Source of the DNA: Methanomicrobiales archaeon
GTDB taxonomy: Archaea; Halobacteriota; Methanomicrobia; Methanomicrobiales; JACTUA01
Assembly: GCA_028679035.1 (NCBI GenBank)
Contig: JAJRCL010000003.1
Location: 1-5,224 of the forward strand
DNA length: 5,224 nt
Reading direction: 5' to 3'
Shown here: piece after piece, positions 4,418-5,224 of the stretch
Layout: every line of letters begins with the position of its first letter
Numbering within the stretch: position 1 is the first letter of the stretch
Made by a program: the position numbers and the translations under genes
The notes under the pieces: model-generated
What the model saw: only the letters and a program-made list of their open reading frames with translations
What the model was told of the DNA's origin: nothing
Database searches by the model: none

Positions 4418-5158
4418 TTAATCCGCCACGAGGTAATCGTAGACAAACACAGCAATAACCGCCCCTGCAATCGGACCGATCACGTAGATGGGGAAAAAGG
4501 CCCAGAGATTGGAGCCGCCCATCAGGCTGTCGATAAGGTACGGGCCGAATGTTCGGGCGGTGTTCAGCGACGAACCGGCAATATTTCCGGTGGTGGTGAT
4601 GACACCACCGACGGTGAGACCGATCACAAGACCGGCGAATCCCGGCGGGGCCTGTTTATCCACAGCGACCCCCATGATCACAGTCATCAGGATAAAAGTC
4701 CCGATGATTTCTGCCAGGATCGCCTGTCCGTACCCGATGCCCGGGAAAGGAGCGGTTGCCCCGAGTCCCCCGATGGTGACCGCATCCATCCCCACCGTCA
4801 GGGCAAACAGCAGGCTTCCGAGAGCGCCGCCGATAAGCTGGGCAACGATGTAGGCGACCATATCCCCGGAAGAAAACCGCCGGCTCGCCCACAATGCTAC
4901 CGTGACAGCGGGATTGATATGTGCGCCAGACACGCGGCCAAACGCATAGATCACACCGGCGATAACGATGGCGAATGCCATGCCGATCGCCAGCCAGTCC
5001 CCCAGGCCGCCGAGGACCCCGATCCCGATGTTGGCCGGGTTCGGTAACGGCGTACCGTGGGCGATAATCAGCGTCATCGCCGCCGCACCCGCACCGAAGT
5101 ACACGAGCAGCGCGGTACCGATCAGCTCAGCAATGCACCGCTTTCCGAGGGAGGCCAT
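4418..5158 (-). CDS. aqpM: Aquaporin AqpM (MIP family) with NTA in second NPA box
   Basis: A 246-residue MIP channel of the inner membrane for water and possibly small neutral solutes. Six hydrophobic segments lie around 8-31, 45-71, 102-121, 146-165, 175-191 and 220-243. It collinearly matches what I remember of Methanothermobacter AqpM, with the same residue numbers: first box HINPAV with N82-P83-A84, and the aromatic/arginine filter F62, I187, S196 and R202, all conserved. Shared blocks include GLGATAPFPGI (131-141) and TARTFGPYL (200-208). The second box, however, reads N199-T200-A201 (codons AAC ACC GCC) instead of NPA. Start: ATG at 5158 with GGGAG ending 8 nt upstream, inside the last codons of the preceding gene, whose stop is 3 nt away, so the two are translationally coupled. 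TCCTTTTTATCC (about 4396-4385 on the minus strand) is a probable T-rich terminator after the stop. Confidence 0.95.
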   Translation of the reverse strand: MASLGKRCIAELIGTALLVYFGAGAAAMTLIIAHGTPLPNPANIGIGVLGGLGDWLAIGMAFAIVIAGVIYAFGRVSGAHINPAVTVALWASRRFSSGDMVAYIVAQLIGGALGSLLFALTVGMDAVTIGGLGATAPFPGIGYGQAILAEIIGTFILMTVIMGVAVDKQAPPGFAGLVIGLTVGGVITTTGNIAGSSLNTARTFGPYLIDSLMGGSNLWAFFPIYVIGPIAGAVIAVFVYDYLVAD

Positions 5159-5161
5159 GGG

Positions 5162-5224
5162 TTACACTCCCTTGTAGGCCGCGTTACAGTCGGGGCACAG
5201 CATCCGCGGAAGCGTGCGGCCTAC
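5162..5224 (-). CDS. C-terminal 20 codons of an unknown CPDC protein
   Basis: Only the end of this gene is inside the window: VGRTLPRMLCPDCNAAYKGV followed by TAA (5164-5162). A CPDC pair suggests a zinc or metal knuckle at the C-terminus, perhaps one half of a zinc ribbon. The stop is 3 nt before the aqpM ATG, and its last codons contain the aqpM SD, so it is the upstream partner in an operon with the aquaporin. The family cannot be told from 20 residues. Confidence 0.65.
   Translation of the reverse strand, partial: VGRTLPRMLCPDCNAAYKGV

Overview
The window looks archaeal and most likely comes from a methanogen of the Methanomicrobiales; this is inferred from gene content and expression signals, not from a marker gene. 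The evidence is an aquaporin that aligns without gaps to the methanogen AqpM type, a flavodoxin/ferredoxin EFR1-type protein typical of anaerobes, strong GGAGGTG ribosome-binding sites that match the archaeal 16S tail, and TATA-like boxes about 25 nt ahead of predicted transcript starts. No mobile element, CRISPR array, tRNA or rRNA was seen.

Layout, left to right. (1) 1-977, minus: a GTG-started gene that runs off the left edge, at least 325 residues, with an alpha-helical coiled-coil C-terminal half and no secure family. (2) 1176-1322, minus: a 48-residue zinc-ribbon protein. (3) 1323-1635: a gene-poor gap full of small hairpins that ends in a hairpin plus T7 terminator on the minus strand. 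(4) 1636-1857, minus: a 73-residue orphan protein just downstream of (5) 1920-2861, minus: a PPK2-family polyphosphate:nucleotide phosphotransferase. (6) 2862-3172: a divergent control region with two strong hairpins on the PPK2 side and three consecutive perfect palindromes on the other side. (7) 3173-3952, plus: an EFR1-type flavodoxin/two-[4Fe-4S] protein. (8) 4034-4080: a bulged GC-rich hairpin shared as terminator by convergent genes. (9) 4090-4218, minus: a 42-residue Lys/Glu/Ala-rich helix protein with a clear promoter, a leader hairpin and an upstream palindrome. (10) 4251-4417: an open frame without a start that may be a gene remnant. (11) 4418-5158, minus: aquaporin AqpM, translationally coupled to (12) 5162-5224, the last 20 codons of a protein with a CPDC motif.

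There is no obvious single pathway. PPK2 (polyphosphate-driven nucleotide rephosphorylation), an aquaporin and a small LEA-like charged protein would fit an energy-stress or osmotic-stress theme, but they lie in separate transcription units, so this link is only a suggestion. The best items to follow up are the NTA in place of the second NPA box of the aquaporin, the two structured intergenic regions around PPK2, the triple palindrome before the EFR1 gene, and the two tiny proteins (48 and 42 residues) that a length cut-off would miss.
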